Assembly (NCBI RefSeq): GCF_006716065.1
Contig: NZ_VFOL01000001.1
Span: 2,232,001-2,296,000 of the forward strand
Direction: 5' to 3'
Source: Salinispora arenicola
GTDB taxonomy: Bacteria > Actinomycetota > Actinomycetes > Mycobacteriales > Micromonosporaceae
DNA: 64,000 nucleotides
In this document: positions 17,191 through 25,981 of the stretch, one piece after another
How the letters are laid out: each line of letters starts with the position of its first letter
How positions within the stretch are numbered: position 1 is the stretch's first letter
The notes under the pieces: generated by a model
The model's database searches: none
Told to the model about the DNA's origin: nothing
The model's input: the letters and a program-made list of their open reading frames with translations, nothing else
Position numbers and translations under genes: made by a program

Positions 17191-17440
17191 TAAACCACTG
17201 GGCGTCGTGGTGCTCGGCGGCGGACTCCAGGAGCTGGCGAGCGGTGGTGGCGTAGCGGATCGCGGTCTTGGCGTCGATGCCGAAGACCGCGGCTAGGTGC
17301 AGCGGGTCGCCGCCGTGGGCCAGGGCTTCTTCGAGTTGCCGGTCGCGGCGCAGGCGTTCCACGGTGGCGGCCTGCCCGCGCCGCCCGAGGGCAGGCTGAG
17401 TCAGCAGCACGCGCTCGTAGAGCGCTGGGGCCGTACGGCC
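17190..17440 (-). pseudogene. Integrase/recombinase-like C-terminal fragment
   Basis: The segment QAATVERLRRDRQLEEALAH then DPLHLAAVFGIDAKTAIRYA resembles the helix-turn-helix tail found at the end of some actinobacterial integrase-like proteins. It is joined in frame to the kinase relic. No catalytic part is present. Confidence 0.4.
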
Positions 17441-17591
17441 CTGGCGGGACTACTGGACTGGCTTGTGACCTCCACCGGCAACACCCGTCACATTTTCGGA
17501 AGGCACCGATTTCTCCACCGGGCCGCTGAGGGGCGTGTAGCGGCATCGACCGGCCGGTACGCTTTCGTTTCATGTGCCGGGGAGCCGGCCG

Positions 17592-18347
17592 GTGAGCATG
17601 GCCTCGGTCGCCGCCGGGCTGCGCACGGTCCTGGACGGCATCGCCCGGACACGGGCAGGGGCGGCGGCTGGGGTCGAGGCGGCGATCCGGGCCCGCGATC
17701 GGCTCACCGCAGTGACCGCGTCCAGTCGGCACCCGCTGGTCGACCAAGCCTTGCAGCACGTCACGGCCGCAATCGAGCGCCTACATGCGGCCGACCAGGA
17801 CGCGGCCCTGGCAGCATCTGCTCTTGTAGCGTATGGCCGCACTCTCGGCATTAGCCTCCCGGCACCACCCCCGGCACCACCCCCGGCGTCGGCCCCGACG
17901 CGCGGCGCTGCCCCGGTGCCGTCCTGGATCCGGCAGGCCGGACAGGATCTGCCCACTCGCCCCGACGATCACGGCCCGACCCACGGCCAGGCATTCGACT
18001 CGACCGGACGCCCGTTGTCGGCCGAGCCTTGGAGAAGCGGACGCAACATCGCATCTACCAGCGACCTGCGTCCGATTCCCGGGCTGAAGGGGTTTCCCTG
18101 GACGCTCACCGATCACGTGGAGTCACGCGCTGCCCAGCAGATGCGCCGTCCCGGCGCACCGCGCGAGGTCAGTCTCGTGGTCAACAAGGAGCCCTGCACG
18201 GACGACCCGTACGGTTGCGATCGGATACTGCGACACATCATCCCGGCGGGTTCGCGGCTCACGATCTACGTGCACGATCCGGACACTGCGGCTGGGGTGC
18301 GAACGGTCGGCCAGTACGAGGGAACCGGAAAGGGGATCGTGTCGTGA
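17592..18347 (+). CDS. DddA-like (SCP1.201-type) DNA/nucleic-acid deaminase toxin
   Basis: 251 residues from GTG 17592 (cggggag about eight bases upstream); ATG 17598 or 17574 are alternatives. Residues 1-90 form a helical region and residues 95-120 a Pro/Ala-rich linker. The C-terminal 90 residues carry the deaminase signature: HVESRAAQQM (HxE catalytic pair, about residue 175), then NKEPCTDDPYGCDRIL (zinc-binding Cys) and PAGSRLTIYV. Known members of this family deaminate cytosine in double-stranded DNA and are interbacterial toxins. No signal peptide is seen; the N-terminal helices may be a trafficking domain. The next gene, overlapping by GTGA, encodes the matching immunity protein. Confidence 0.85.
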   Translation: MSMASVAAGLRTVLDGIARTRAGAAAGVEAAIRARDRLTAVTASSRHPLVDQALQHVTAAIERLHAADQDAALAASALVAYGRTLGISLPAPPPAPPPASAPTRGAAPVPSWIRQAGQDLPTRPDDHGPTHGQAFDSTGRPLSAEPWRSGRNIASTSDLRPIPGLKGFPWTLTDHVESRAAQQMRRPGAPREVSLVVNKEPCTDDPYGCDRILRHIIPAGSRLTIYVHDPDTAAGVRTVGQYEGTGKGIVS

Positions 18348-18775
18348 GCTACGTCGTCACGTGGGGTCGGGGTAACCGCCGGCCCGGCTCCACCGTCGCG
18401 GAGGTGGACACCGCTCTCAACGACGCCGCCGCCTCTGGTGTTCCGCAGGTCGTCGGGATCTACCCGCCGCAGCACCTGGCTGGTGACGCTTCTCCATGGG
18501 ACGCACCGCTGCCGCCGGCGCTGCAGATCGGCGTTGGCCATCCGGACCGGTCGTTTGTGCTCTGGCTCGGCCCCGAAGGCGGGATCGGTATCGAGGCGGG
18601 TGTCCCACCGTGGCCGGACGGCACCCCGGACATCGCGTTCGACTACGGCGGCGACGCCGTTTTCGCCGGCCCCGACCGAGCTCGGGTCACGCCGGACACC
18701 GCTCGGCAGGCCGCTCGCGAGTTCGTCCGTACCGGCCAGCGACCGACCTGCGTGCAGTGGACAAGCGAACAGTAG
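18344..18775 (+). CDS. Imm1-family immunity protein
   Basis: 143 residues starting at GTG 18344, overlapping the toxin stop as GTGA, so toxin and immunity are translationally coupled. The sequence (SYVVTWGRGN, PQVVGIYPPQ, LQIGVGHPDRSFVLWLG, FAGPDRARVTPDTARQAARE, PTCVQWTSEQ) fits the Imm1 family, whose members neutralise SCP1.201-type deaminases by blocking the active site. It is cytoplasmic. The pairing with the preceding gene is the main support for both calls. Confidence 0.8.
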   Translation: MSYVVTWGRGNRRPGSTVAEVDTALNDAAASGVPQVVGIYPPQHLAGDASPWDAPLPPALQIGVGHPDRSFVLWLGPEGGIGIEAGVPPWPDGTPDIAFDYGGDAVFAGPDRARVTPDTARQAAREFVRTGQRPTCVQWTSEQ

Positions 18776-18862
18776 GTCAGTAACGGACGGCTGCGACACT
18801 GTAGGCGGGTTCGTCGTGCGTGGGATGCGTCCGTGGGTCCGGGTGTGGTAGCGCTGGGTTTC

Positions 18863-18868
18863 TATACT
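18863..18868 (+). promoter_or_regulatory. -10 element for a probably leaderless NACHT transcript
   Basis: TATACT ends seven bases before the GTG start at 18876, and no Shine-Dalgarno lies between them. This spacing places the transcription start at or next to the start codon, as in leaderless actinobacterial mRNAs. No clear -35 box. Confidence 0.5.
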
Positions 18869-18875
18869 CCCGCGC

Positions 18876-21800
18876 GTGGATGTGGTGTCGGTGGCTGTCG
18901 CTTCGTTGGCGGAAGCGATCGTGTCGCAGGTGAGCGACAGGGTTGGTGGTGCCGCGGCTAGGGGTGTTCGGGCGTTGGTGTGGGGTGATCCGGAGCGCAA
19001 GGCGTTGGAGCGGGCGTTGGGTCGGGCGTTCGCCGAGGTAGGCGCGGTTCATGGTGGGGTGTTGGCGGACTTTGACGTCAATCAGGGGTTTTGGGAGCGC
19101 GAGGGTGCTGCTGAGTTGTCGAAGGTGTTGGTGGCGGGGTTGACGCCGTCGGCGGCGAGGTTGGCCGAACGCGCGGTTGACTCGTTGGGTCGGTCGCGGT
19201 CGGATGATGAGCGGCTTGATCGGATTTATCGGCTGCGGCCGGTGTTCACGGTGTTGGCGGATGAGGTTCGCGGGGAGTCTGCGTTGCACCCGGTGTTGGG
19301 CCGTGCGGATGCGGCCCGGGCAGGCGTGTCGGCTGCGGCGATAGCGGAGGCGTTGGGTGCTGTCCCGGCGTCTGAGGACGACCGGGTCCGGTATCTGGGC
19401 TGGGTGGTTGATCAGCATCGGTATGTGCGTACTGCTGGTGTGGTGCGTAACACGCATGTGCAGTTGCCGTTGGATGAGGTGTTCGTGGGGCTGCGGGCGC
19501 AGCGGGATCGGCATCCTGGTGATCGTGCTCGTGGGTGGTTCGAGCAGGAGCGTCAGAAGGCGGTCGCGTTGCTGGAGGCCGGGCAGCTGGACGAGACCGG
19601 GTACGAGGCGGCTCTGGACCGGTTGCAGGCGCAGTACGGTCGCCGGTTCACCGCCGATGATGCCGGCCTGCCGGAGCAGTCTGTGCTGGTGTTGGATGCG
19701 GTGCGCGACGGGCCGCAGGTTCTGGTGTTGGGTGATCCTGGTACGGGTAAGACGACGTTGCTGCGGTATCTCGCGCTGTGTCACGCGCGCGGGCTACTCA
19801 ACGGTGGGTCGGTGCTGGGGCGGCCGGCGCGGTTTCCGATCTATGTGCGCATCGGGGAGTACGCCCGGCAGGGGTATCCGCGGGTGGGGATCAGTGACTT
19901 CCTGCCCGGCTACCTGAACCGGTCTGAGTGCCGCGCTCCCGGGCTGGCCCGTCTGTTGGGGCAGCAGTTGGAGGCGGGTCGGTGTCTGGTGCTGCTGGAC
20001 GGGTTGGACGAGATCGGGTCGGCCGAGCTGCGCCGCGGGGTGGTCACCGCGGTGACGAATTTCGTGGCCGCGCACAGCCGCTCGGGGAACCGGTTCGTGG
20101 TGACCAGTCGGATCGCCGGCTACCAGGCCGCTGCGTTACCGGAGCCGTTCACGGCGCTGCGGTTGCAGGACATGGACGATGACACGATCAGCCGGTTTCT
20201 GCAGGTGTACTGCCGGCAGGTGCATCAGGCCGAGACTCCGGCTAACAGCCAGGCGGCGATCATCGAGGCCGGTGCGCGGGACGCCACCGCGATCGGCCAG
20301 GCGCTGCGTTCCAACGCCGGGGTGCGTCGGTTGGCGGTCAACCCGCTGCTGTTGACCGCGCTCGTTTTGGTTCACCGCGCGAGTGGGCGGCTGCCGCACC
20401 GGCGGGTGGAGGCCTATGTGGAGGTGTGTACCGCGTTGGGTCGCGCCTGGCGCAGCGCTCAAGGAGTCGCCGAGGCGGATCTGCCCGACGAGCGGATCCT
20501 GACCCGCTGGCTGACCGAACTCGGCGCGTGGATGCACCAGCATCGCCCGGAGGGCTCCGCCAGCAGAGCGGAGTTGCTGGGGGTGCTGGGTCCGTGGTGG
20601 GCCAGGCATCACGGTATCGACTGGGATCCGAACGTGTTGACCGCGGCGGACCCGCTGGGCACCGACGCGGGTAGGGGTGTGTTGGAGTTCGTTGACAAGG
20701 CCGACACCCACACCGGTCTGCTGGTTGAACGAGCGCCGGGCCGTTACGGCTTCGCGCACCTGACTTTCGAGGAGTACTACGCCGGTCGGGCGTTGGCGTT
20801 CCGGGGCACGGCGACGCAGCGGATCACCGCGTTGCGGAGCCGCCTACACGACCCCCGCTACACGGAGCCGATCCTGCTGGCACTCGGCCTGATCGGTACC
20901 GACTACGCCGATCAGATCGACGACGTCGTCGCCGAGGCCATCTACCCCGGGACCGAACCCAGCCTGCACGAAGACCTGCTGGGACGCGATTTCCTGTTCA
21001 TGCTACGCGTTCTCGCCGACGATACTCCCGTCCTGACCGCCACCATCGACGCAGTCGTCACCACAGCCATCACCGAACTCCTCGACCCCGAACGCAGTCG
21101 ATGCCGTTTCACCGGCTACCGCCGGGCGTTGGAACAGCACCTCGCTGCGTTGGCCGGCACCAAAGCCGCCGAGCGCTACATCCTCGCCGTCGACAAACAC
21201 GCCGACCTCCTCACCCCCGACACCATGCGTCCATGGATCGTGTTGGCAGGCATCGCCGCCCGGCTCGGCACGCTACCCACCACGACTGCCACCACGCTGG
21301 TCCACCTCGCCACCCACGCCACCAACCCGGACGTGCAGGTGCAGGCGGGGTCGGCGCTGACCGCCGGTGGTGGGGCGTTGACCGAGCCGGTGATCACCGC
21401 ACTGGTCCATCTCGCTACCCACGCCACCAACCCGTCCGTGCAGGTGCAGGCGGGGTCGGCGCTGGCCGCCGGTGGGGCGTTGACCGAGCCGGTGATCACT
21501 GCACTGGTCCGCCTCGCCACCCACGCCACCAATCCGGACGTGCGGGTGCAGGCGGTGTGGGCGCTGGCCCGTGGTAGGGCGTTGACCGAGCCGGTGATCA
21601 CCGTACTGGTCCGCCTCGCCACCCACGCCACCAATCCGGACGTGCGGGTGCAGGCGGTGTGGGCGCTGGCCCGTGGCAGGGCGTTGACCGAGCCGGTGAT
21701 CACCGTACTGGTCCGCCTCGCCACCCACGCCACCAATCCGGACGTGCGGGTGCAGGCGGTGTGGACGCTGGCCGATGGTGGGGCGTTGACCGAGCCGGTG

Positions 21801-22865
21801 ATCACCGTACTGGTCCGCCTCGCCACCGACGCCACTGACCCGTTCGTGCAGGTGCTGGCGGGGGTGGGGCTGGCCGATGGTGGGGTGTTGACCGAGCCGG
21901 TGATCACCGTACTGGTCCGCCTCGCCACCCACGCCACCAACCCGTCCGTGCGGGTCGAGGCGGGGGTGGCGCTGGCCCGTGGTAGGGCGTTGACCGAACC
22001 GGTGATCACCGCACTGGTCCACCTCGCCACCCACGCCACCAACCCAGCCGTGCAGGCGCAGGCGGGGTTGGCGCTAGCTGCCGGTGGGGCGTTGACCGAG
22101 CCGGTGATCACCGCACTGGTCCACCTCGCCACCCACGCCACCAATCCGGACGTGCGGGTGCAGGCGGTGTGGACGCTGGCCGATGGTGGGGCGTTGACCG
22201 AGCCGGTGATCACCGTACTGGTCCGCCTCGCCACCCACGCCACCAACCCGTCCGTGCAGGCGCAGGCGGGGTTGGCGCTTGCCCGTGGTGGGGTGTTGAC
22301 CGAACCGGTGATCACCGTACTGGTCCGCCTCGCCACCCACGCCACCAACCCGTCCGTGCAGGCGCAGGCGGGGTCGGCTCTGGCCGGTGGTGGGGTGTTG
22401 ACCGAACCGGTGATCACCGTACTGGTCCGCCTCGCCACCGACGCCACCAACCCAGCCGTGCGGGTACAGGCGGTGTGGGCGCTTGCCCGTGGTGGGGCGT
22501 TGACCGAACCGGTAGTCACCACGCTGCTTCAATTGGCCGCCAACAACGAGAACACATTTGCACGACAGGAGACTGTCGAAGCACTTCAAGAAGCTCCGCC
22601 GACGCCGAGCCTCAGGAAATCTCTGATCGAACTCTTCCGGGATGACAACCACGGTGTACGCCGCGCGGCAGCAGCCACCCTCGTTGAACTGAGCCGTCGA
22701 CACCCAGAACACGCCAACGAAATCCGCTCAGACCTAGCCAGTGCCTGCACAAACCCAGCACTGGGCATAAGAGACAAGCACGAAGCCCGGACCGGATGGG
22801 ACTACGCACACGAAGGCCTGAGCGCCCACGTGGAGGCCCTCACCCACACAACAATCACCGAATAA
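18876..22865 (+). CDS. NACHT NTPase with HEAT-repeat sensor domain (bacterial NLR-like)
   Basis: 1329 residues. About 1-280 form an uncharacterised helical N-terminal region (VASLAEAIVSQVSDRVG). The NACHT NTPase core carries Walker A LVLGDPGTGKTTLL (about residue 287), Walker B CLVLLDGLDEIG (about 373), and downstream TSRIAGYQ and the winged-helix segment YGFAHLTFEEYYAGRAL. Residues 808-1216 are twelve near-identical 34-residue HEAT-like units, followed by two degenerate ones. This NTPase-plus-repeat layout is that of STAND/NLR sensors, and bacterial NACHT proteins are known antiphage systems. No recognised effector domain is attached, so its output is open. It lies 100 bases after the toxin-immunity pair. 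Confidence 0.88.
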   Translation: MDVVSVAVASLAEAIVSQVSDRVGGAAARGVRALVWGDPERKALERALGRAFAEVGAVHGGVLADFDVNQGFWEREGAAELSKVLVAGLTPSAARLAERAVDSLGRSRSDDERLDRIYRLRPVFTVLADEVRGESALHPVLGRADAARAGVSAAAIAEALGAVPASEDDRVRYLGWVVDQHRYVRTAGVVRNTHVQLPLDEVFVGLRAQRDRHPGDRARGWFEQERQKAVALLEAGQLDETGYEAALDRLQAQYGRRFTADDAGLPEQSVLVLDAVRDGPQVLVLGDPGTGKTTLLRYLALCHARGLLNGGSVLGRPARFPIYVRIGEYARQGYPRVGISDFLPGYLNRSECRAPGLARLLGQQLEAGRCLVLLDGLDEIGSAELRRGVVTAVTNFVAAHSRSGNRFVVTSRIAGYQAAALPEPFTALRLQDMDDDTISRFLQVYCRQVHQAETPANSQAAIIEAGARDATAIGQALRSNAGVRRLAVNPLLLTALVLVHRASGRLPHRRVEAYVEVCTALGRAWRSAQGVAEADLPDERILTRWLTELGAWMHQHRPEGSASRAELLGVLGPWWARHHGIDWDPNVLTAADPLGTDAGRGVLEFVDKADTHTGLLVERAPGRYGFAHLTFEEYYAGRALAFRGTATQRITALRSRLHDPRYTEPILLALGLIGTDYADQIDDVVAEAIYPGTEPSLHEDLLGRDFLFMLRVLADDTPVLTATIDAVVTTAITELLDPERSRCRFTGYRRALEQHLAALAGTKAAERYILAVDKHADLLTPDTMRPWIVLAGIAARLGTLPTTTATTLVHLATHATNPDVQVQAGSALTAGGGALTEPVITALVHLATHATNPSVQVQAGSALAAGGALTEPVITALVRLATHATNPDVRVQAVWALARGRALTEPVITVLVRLATHATNPDVRVQAVWALARGRALTEPVITVLVRLATHATNPDVRVQAVWTLADGGALTEPVITVLVRLATDATDPFVQVLAGVGLADGGVLTEPVITVLVRLATHATNPSVRVEAGVALARGRALTEPVITALVHLATHATNPAVQAQAGLALAAGGALTEPVITALVHLATHATNPDVRVQAVWTLADGGALTEPVITVLVRLATHATNPSVQAQAGLALARGGVLTEPVITVLVRLATHATNPSVQAQAGSALAGGGVLTEPVITVLVRLATDATNPAVRVQAVWALARGGALTEPVVTTLLQLAANNENTFARQETVEALQEAPPTPSLRKSLIELFRDDNHGVRRAAAATLVELSRRHPEHANEIRSDLASACTNPALGIRDKHEARTGWDYAHEGLSAHVEALTHTTITE
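21297..22524 (+). repeat. Tandem 102-bp coding repeats (HEAT units) in the NACHT gene
   Basis: Twelve in-frame units of 102 bases (the first 105), each encoding a version of LVRLATHATNPDVRVQAVWA then LARGRALTEPVITV. Units 3 and 4 are identical at protein level. Differences concentrate at a few positions: D/S/A after the Asn-Pro, QV/RV/QA, and VW/GS/GL/GV. The near identity of DNA between units implies recent expansion or gene conversion. Confidence 0.9.
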
Positions 22866-23227
22866 CTAACCGGTCGCGCACTCTCATGCCGCGCGGCCGG
22901 CACGTCCGGGCCCCCGTACAGCGAGTCCACGCGAGATTCTTCCGACCGCTCAACCGGGACATCCTCCATCGTCCAAGTGCAGGGACCTCCCGAAAGCGCA
23001 GGCGGCACCCTGAAGCCTAAATAGCAATTCGCCCGTAGACACGTCGAATCCGCTCCTCGCTGGGCGGCCGACGGTTGGGTCGATGCGTTGCAGCAGTGCC
23101 GGTCCGGGGTAGTGGGCGGCGATCCATCGCCGGTCCCGTTCGGCCAGCCCGGCCAGCCGCAGGTCGGGTACGTCACGGGGGGTCGACGTCCGGGGTTCGG
23201 GCCGAGCCGCGACGGATTCCCGGCCCT
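22866..23227. other. Non-coding or decayed region
   Basis: Several weak open frames but no recognisable protein. A minus-strand stretch near 23170-23040 reads like coding DNA (VPDLRLAGLAERDRRWIAAY) but could not be assigned. Confidence 0.3.
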
Positions 23228-23418
23228 CACACCGTCACCAGCTTCTTGAGCTGCTCGTACCGGGCGTTGCCGATGCCCTCGACCTGGCACAGGTCGGAGA
23301 CCGACCGGAAGCGGCCGTGCCGCTTGCGGTGGTCGAGGATACTCTGGGCGAGCGTCGGACCGACGCCGGGCAGCGTGTCGAGTTGGGCCTGGGTGGCCGT
23401 GTTCAGGTTGGCCGGGAC
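23228..23418 (-). pseudogene. ComEA-like helix-hairpin-helix fragment
   Basis: The minus frame reads PANLNTATQAQLDTLPGVGP then TLAQSILDHRKRHGRFRSVS and VEGIGNARYEQLKKLV before a stop: the double helix-hairpin-helix DNA-binding end of ComEA-type proteins. No upstream membrane anchor or start is present, so only the 3-prime end of the gene remains. Confidence 0.6.
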
Positions 23419-23612
23419 GGCAGGGCACCAACCTGCGCTACCAGCCGCCGGACGGCGTCAGGCACGCGTTGATCCCCCCCCGCTTACCCCCCGAAAACCC
23501 GTCGCAACGGCCCACCATTAGTGACAAGTATTGATCGGCTCGCGGCAATGTCCGCTCAGGTCAGTGCGCATCTTCGACGATCAATGACAAGTCCGGGAGG
23601 GCGTTGGTTGTC

Positions 23613-23649
23613 AAGCGTAGGTCGACGGTTCGATTCCGTCAGGCGGCTC
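23613..23649 (+). other. tRNA 3-prime end / attachment-site copy 1
   Basis: A 3-prime tRNA segment: 3-prime anticodon strand agcgt, variable loop aggtc, T-arm gacggttcgattccgtc and acceptor strand aggcggct. It probably derives from tRNA-Thr. No D-arm or anticodon loop precedes it, so it is not a tRNA gene. The same 35-base core recurs at 26928 and 38099. Confidence 0.7.
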
Positions 23650-23654
23650 AGAGT

Positions 23655-23690
23655 GAGGCCCTGAACAGCAGGAATGCTGGTCAGGGCCTC
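23655..23690 (+). terminator. Hairpin after attachment-site copy 1
   Basis: gaggccctga / tcagggcctc stem followed by atgttt. It lies where a tRNA terminator is expected, at the same distance as the hairpins after copies 2 and 3. Confidence 0.7.
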
Positions 23691-24514
23691 ATGTTTATCG
23701 ATGTGGTTTTGAATCGCCCCCCGATAACACTGCGGACGATCCGGTTCGACATGTCGCAAGTCGTGGGCGCTCGCCGCCGTCGGCGCCGCCAGGTGGCCCG
23801 ATCCTTCATGATCGTTTGCGTTTCGGGCTACTCGAATCGGGCCTGGCGCCACGCTGTCTGGTCCGTCGCAACTCTCCGAGCAGGGCTCTGGCGGCAGGGT
23901 GGGCGGCGGCGACCACGCCAGCTAGCAGCTAGGCCACGCCTGAGGCGCCGGCCGAATCCAGTAGACCGAAGCGCAGTGGAGCGTTGCGGTGCAGGTGCTC
24001 CAGGGCAGGGCGCCATGTCCGTGGGCTTACCATGGCAATGGCTGGCGCTCGTGGAAGAGGCCGCCAGTGGGCCCGTCATCTGGCAGCGTGGCCAGCCACA
24101 CGGGGGTGTCGGCGGCAGCGTCCGCACGGGGTCAGAACGGCCCGCTGCGCGCCGGTTTGGCTCCGACGAGCACGGCCTGGTTCCAGCCGGTGCGGACGCA
24201 GCGGTCGATCATGTCCACACAGGGTGTGCTGGTGGCAGTCGGGTCGATGCCATAACCGGATTGCCAGGCATCGACCGTGGCGGCAAGCGTTGCGGGGTTG
24301 GTCACCGCGGTGCTACGTCGCTCCGGTAGAGCCGCCGCCTGTGTCGCGATCAACGCCGGTGCCGCTTGCCCGCTGTGCTGGCTCATCGCGATGCCGATCG
24401 CTTCCCGCTGCCGTGCGTCCTCGACGAGCCAGCTGCCGGTGACAACGACACGGCCTGTCAGACCCTAGCCTGCCGAAAGGCCCGCCCTGCTCTGGACGCG
24501 AGTACCTGCGGTGG
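23691..24514. other. Decayed region with gene relics
   Basis: No intact gene is recognised. On the minus strand 24130-24025 encodes the end of a short-chain dehydrogenase (listed separately), and a further minus-strand open frame at 24475-24132 (MSQHSGQAAPALIATQAA) has no assignable function. Long plus-strand frames here look like shadows. Confidence 0.35.
24025..24130 (-). pseudogene. Short-chain dehydrogenase C-terminal relic
   Basis: Read across frames, the minus strand gives ADAAADTPVWLATLPDDGPT then GGLFHERQPLPW, the typical C-terminus of carbonyl-reductase-like SDRs. The Rossmann fold is absent and a stop codon separates it from the upstream frame. Confidence 0.55.
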
Positions 24515-24531
24515 TCCGACAGTTTGTCGGA
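24515..24531. promoter_or_regulatory. Operator-like palindrome
   Basis: Perfect 7-bp inverted repeat tccgaca-gtt-tgtcgga, the size of a TetR-type operator half-site pair, between the decayed SDR region (minus) and the alpha/beta hydrolase (plus). It may be left from a tetR-SDR divergent pair. Confidence 0.4.
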
Positions 24532-24639
24532 TGTCTTCACGTGCGGCGGCGCGTCACCGCCCTGGGGAGGTAGGCGAACCTCTGCCTGCGTACAGGTGCA
24601 GCAGGGCTGCTAACGGCGCAAAACGGCTACAGTCTCCGG

Positions 24640-25179
24640 ATGACCGCTGGAATTATCGTCCCAGGACGCGGTTACGGCCCGCAGGCGCCGTTGCTCCACC
24701 TCGCCGGCGAAGCGCTCACCGATCTCAGCGCCACCATCGAGACCATCACGTGGACCGTGCCAGACGGGCTGCTGGACATCGGGCCTGAGCCATTCGTCAG
24801 AGCGCACGTCTCGGCGGCACTGCACCGGCTCGCCGATGCGGAGCCCGGCCTGCGACCTGTGATCATCGGCAAGTCGCTCGGAACATACGCCGCCGGTTTG
24901 GCGGCTGAGCGGCAACTGCCGGCGATCTGGCTGACGCCACTTCTGTACGACGACGCAGTGACCAAGGCGATCGCCCGTAACCCGGCGCCAGCCCTGCTCG
25001 TCGGAGGTACCCGAGATCGGACCTGGGTTTCTGACGCTGCGGCGCGGACGGGCAAGACGGTCCTCTCCATCGAAGGCGCCAACCATGACTTGCGGCCGCC
25101 TGGACCGCTGCGGGCTTACACCGAGGCCCTGGGCGCTGTCGGCACGGAAATGGAAAGGTTCCTGTCCCAACTGACCTGA
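24640..25179 (+). CDS. Small alpha/beta hydrolase
   Basis: 179 residues from ATG 24640. The nucleophile elbow is PVIIGKSLGTYAAG (G-x-S-x-G as GKSLG), the acid is in LVGGTRDRTW and the catalytic His in IEGANHDLRPPG, in the correct order. Its size and the start TAGIIVPGRGYGPQAPLL match short bacterial alpha/beta hydrolases of unknown substrate. The ATG follows an adenine-rich stretch without an obvious Shine-Dalgarno. Confidence 0.85.
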   Translation: MTAGIIVPGRGYGPQAPLLHLAGEALTDLSATIETITWTVPDGLLDIGPEPFVRAHVSAALHRLADAEPGLRPVIIGKSLGTYAAGLAAERQLPAIWLTPLLYDDAVTKAIARNPAPALLVGGTRDRTWVSDAAARTGKTVLSIEGANHDLRPPGPLRAYTEALGAVGTEMERFLSQLT

Positions 25180-25206
25180 CCGCGAGTCATCGGTATCGCA
25201 GGGATC

Positions 25207-25640
25207 GTGGTCGGCATCCTGGGCATCGGCGTAGCCGTTGCACTCGCACGACGCCAGCGAGCCGTCGAGAGGATGCACGCCGAGGCGGCGCTGGCAGACC
25301 AGCGTGATCGAGACGCGGAAGCCCGTCGCGAGCGTGTGGAGCAGGCGGCCAAGGTCGGTCGCCGAGACAGCTGGCGCATTCGGTTATAAAAGATCGACGG
25401 GGTGCTCGACCAGTTGGTCGACCTCGCGTCTCGGGTGCTCAATCAGGGACCCTGCACGTCGGCTGGCTTCACTGCGCTCGACCTCGAGGACATCCAGATG
25501 CGCGCGGAGCGACTCGCCGGCTGCGGGATCGACCCCCTGAAGGAACCGTTGTTGGAGCTGGTGACCGCAGCGTGGCCAACTCCTTGCGATCGTCGCTGGT
25601 CAGGCCGTCCCCTTTGCCGTCGTCGGTGTCCGCCTGCGCT
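25207..25640 (+). pseudogene. Membrane-anchored coiled-coil protein with in-frame stop
   Basis: From GTG 25207 the frame gives one transmembrane helix (MVGILGIGVAVALA) and a charged helix (RRQRAVERMHAEAALADQR). It meets TAA at 25387-25389 and continues in the same frame with LDQLVDLASRVLNQGPCTSA then ALDLEDIQMRAERLAGCG. The second half looks like a genuine continuation, after which the frame seems to shift near 25570. Probably one small phage- or plasmid-type protein that has decayed. No function assigned. Confidence 0.45.
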
Positions 25641-25981
25641 AGCCAGTTGAGCAGGCCCGCCCTAGCAACCACACCCTTGCAGGCCGGGCGCACTTCTCCT
25701 CGATCACCCTCGATACCCGCTATCCACTCTGAATAGCGGAGGTTGGGCCGGCCTCGTCGATGTGGAGGTCTGCTAACCTTCCTCTCCGGCTGCTCTCTGC
25801 CAGCCTGCGTCGTCCGTGCACCCCATGGTGGTTGTGCCCGGGATGCTCCGGCCCGCGCCGGGGCATCTGCCGTGAGGCGAGGTCAAAGGGTCTACGACTC
25901 GCCACCATCCCGCCGTGCTCGCGAAGCCGCGATGTCGTATTTCGGGCGGAGGTGCGCGGGAACCTTCGCGGAGGAGATGTC

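Noticed and set aside
21176..22522. 448-residue open frame antisense to the NACHT repeats, with its own perfect protein repeats
   Set aside because: It is the mirror of the HEAT repeat array; high-GC coding repeats keep the opposite frame open. No start signal or homology.
21297..22524. Regular direct repeats that could suggest a CRISPR array
   Set aside because: The period is 102 bases throughout, in frame, with no unique spacers; these are protein repeats.
23613..23649. Complete tRNA gene at the attachment-site copies
   Set aside because: Only the T-arm and acceptor 3-prime strand are present; no anticodon stem-loop or D-arm precedes any of the three copies.
24640..25278. Minus-strand 222-residue frame opposite the alpha/beta hydrolase
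   Set aside because: The plus frame contains the full catalytic triad in order; the minus frame has no domain.
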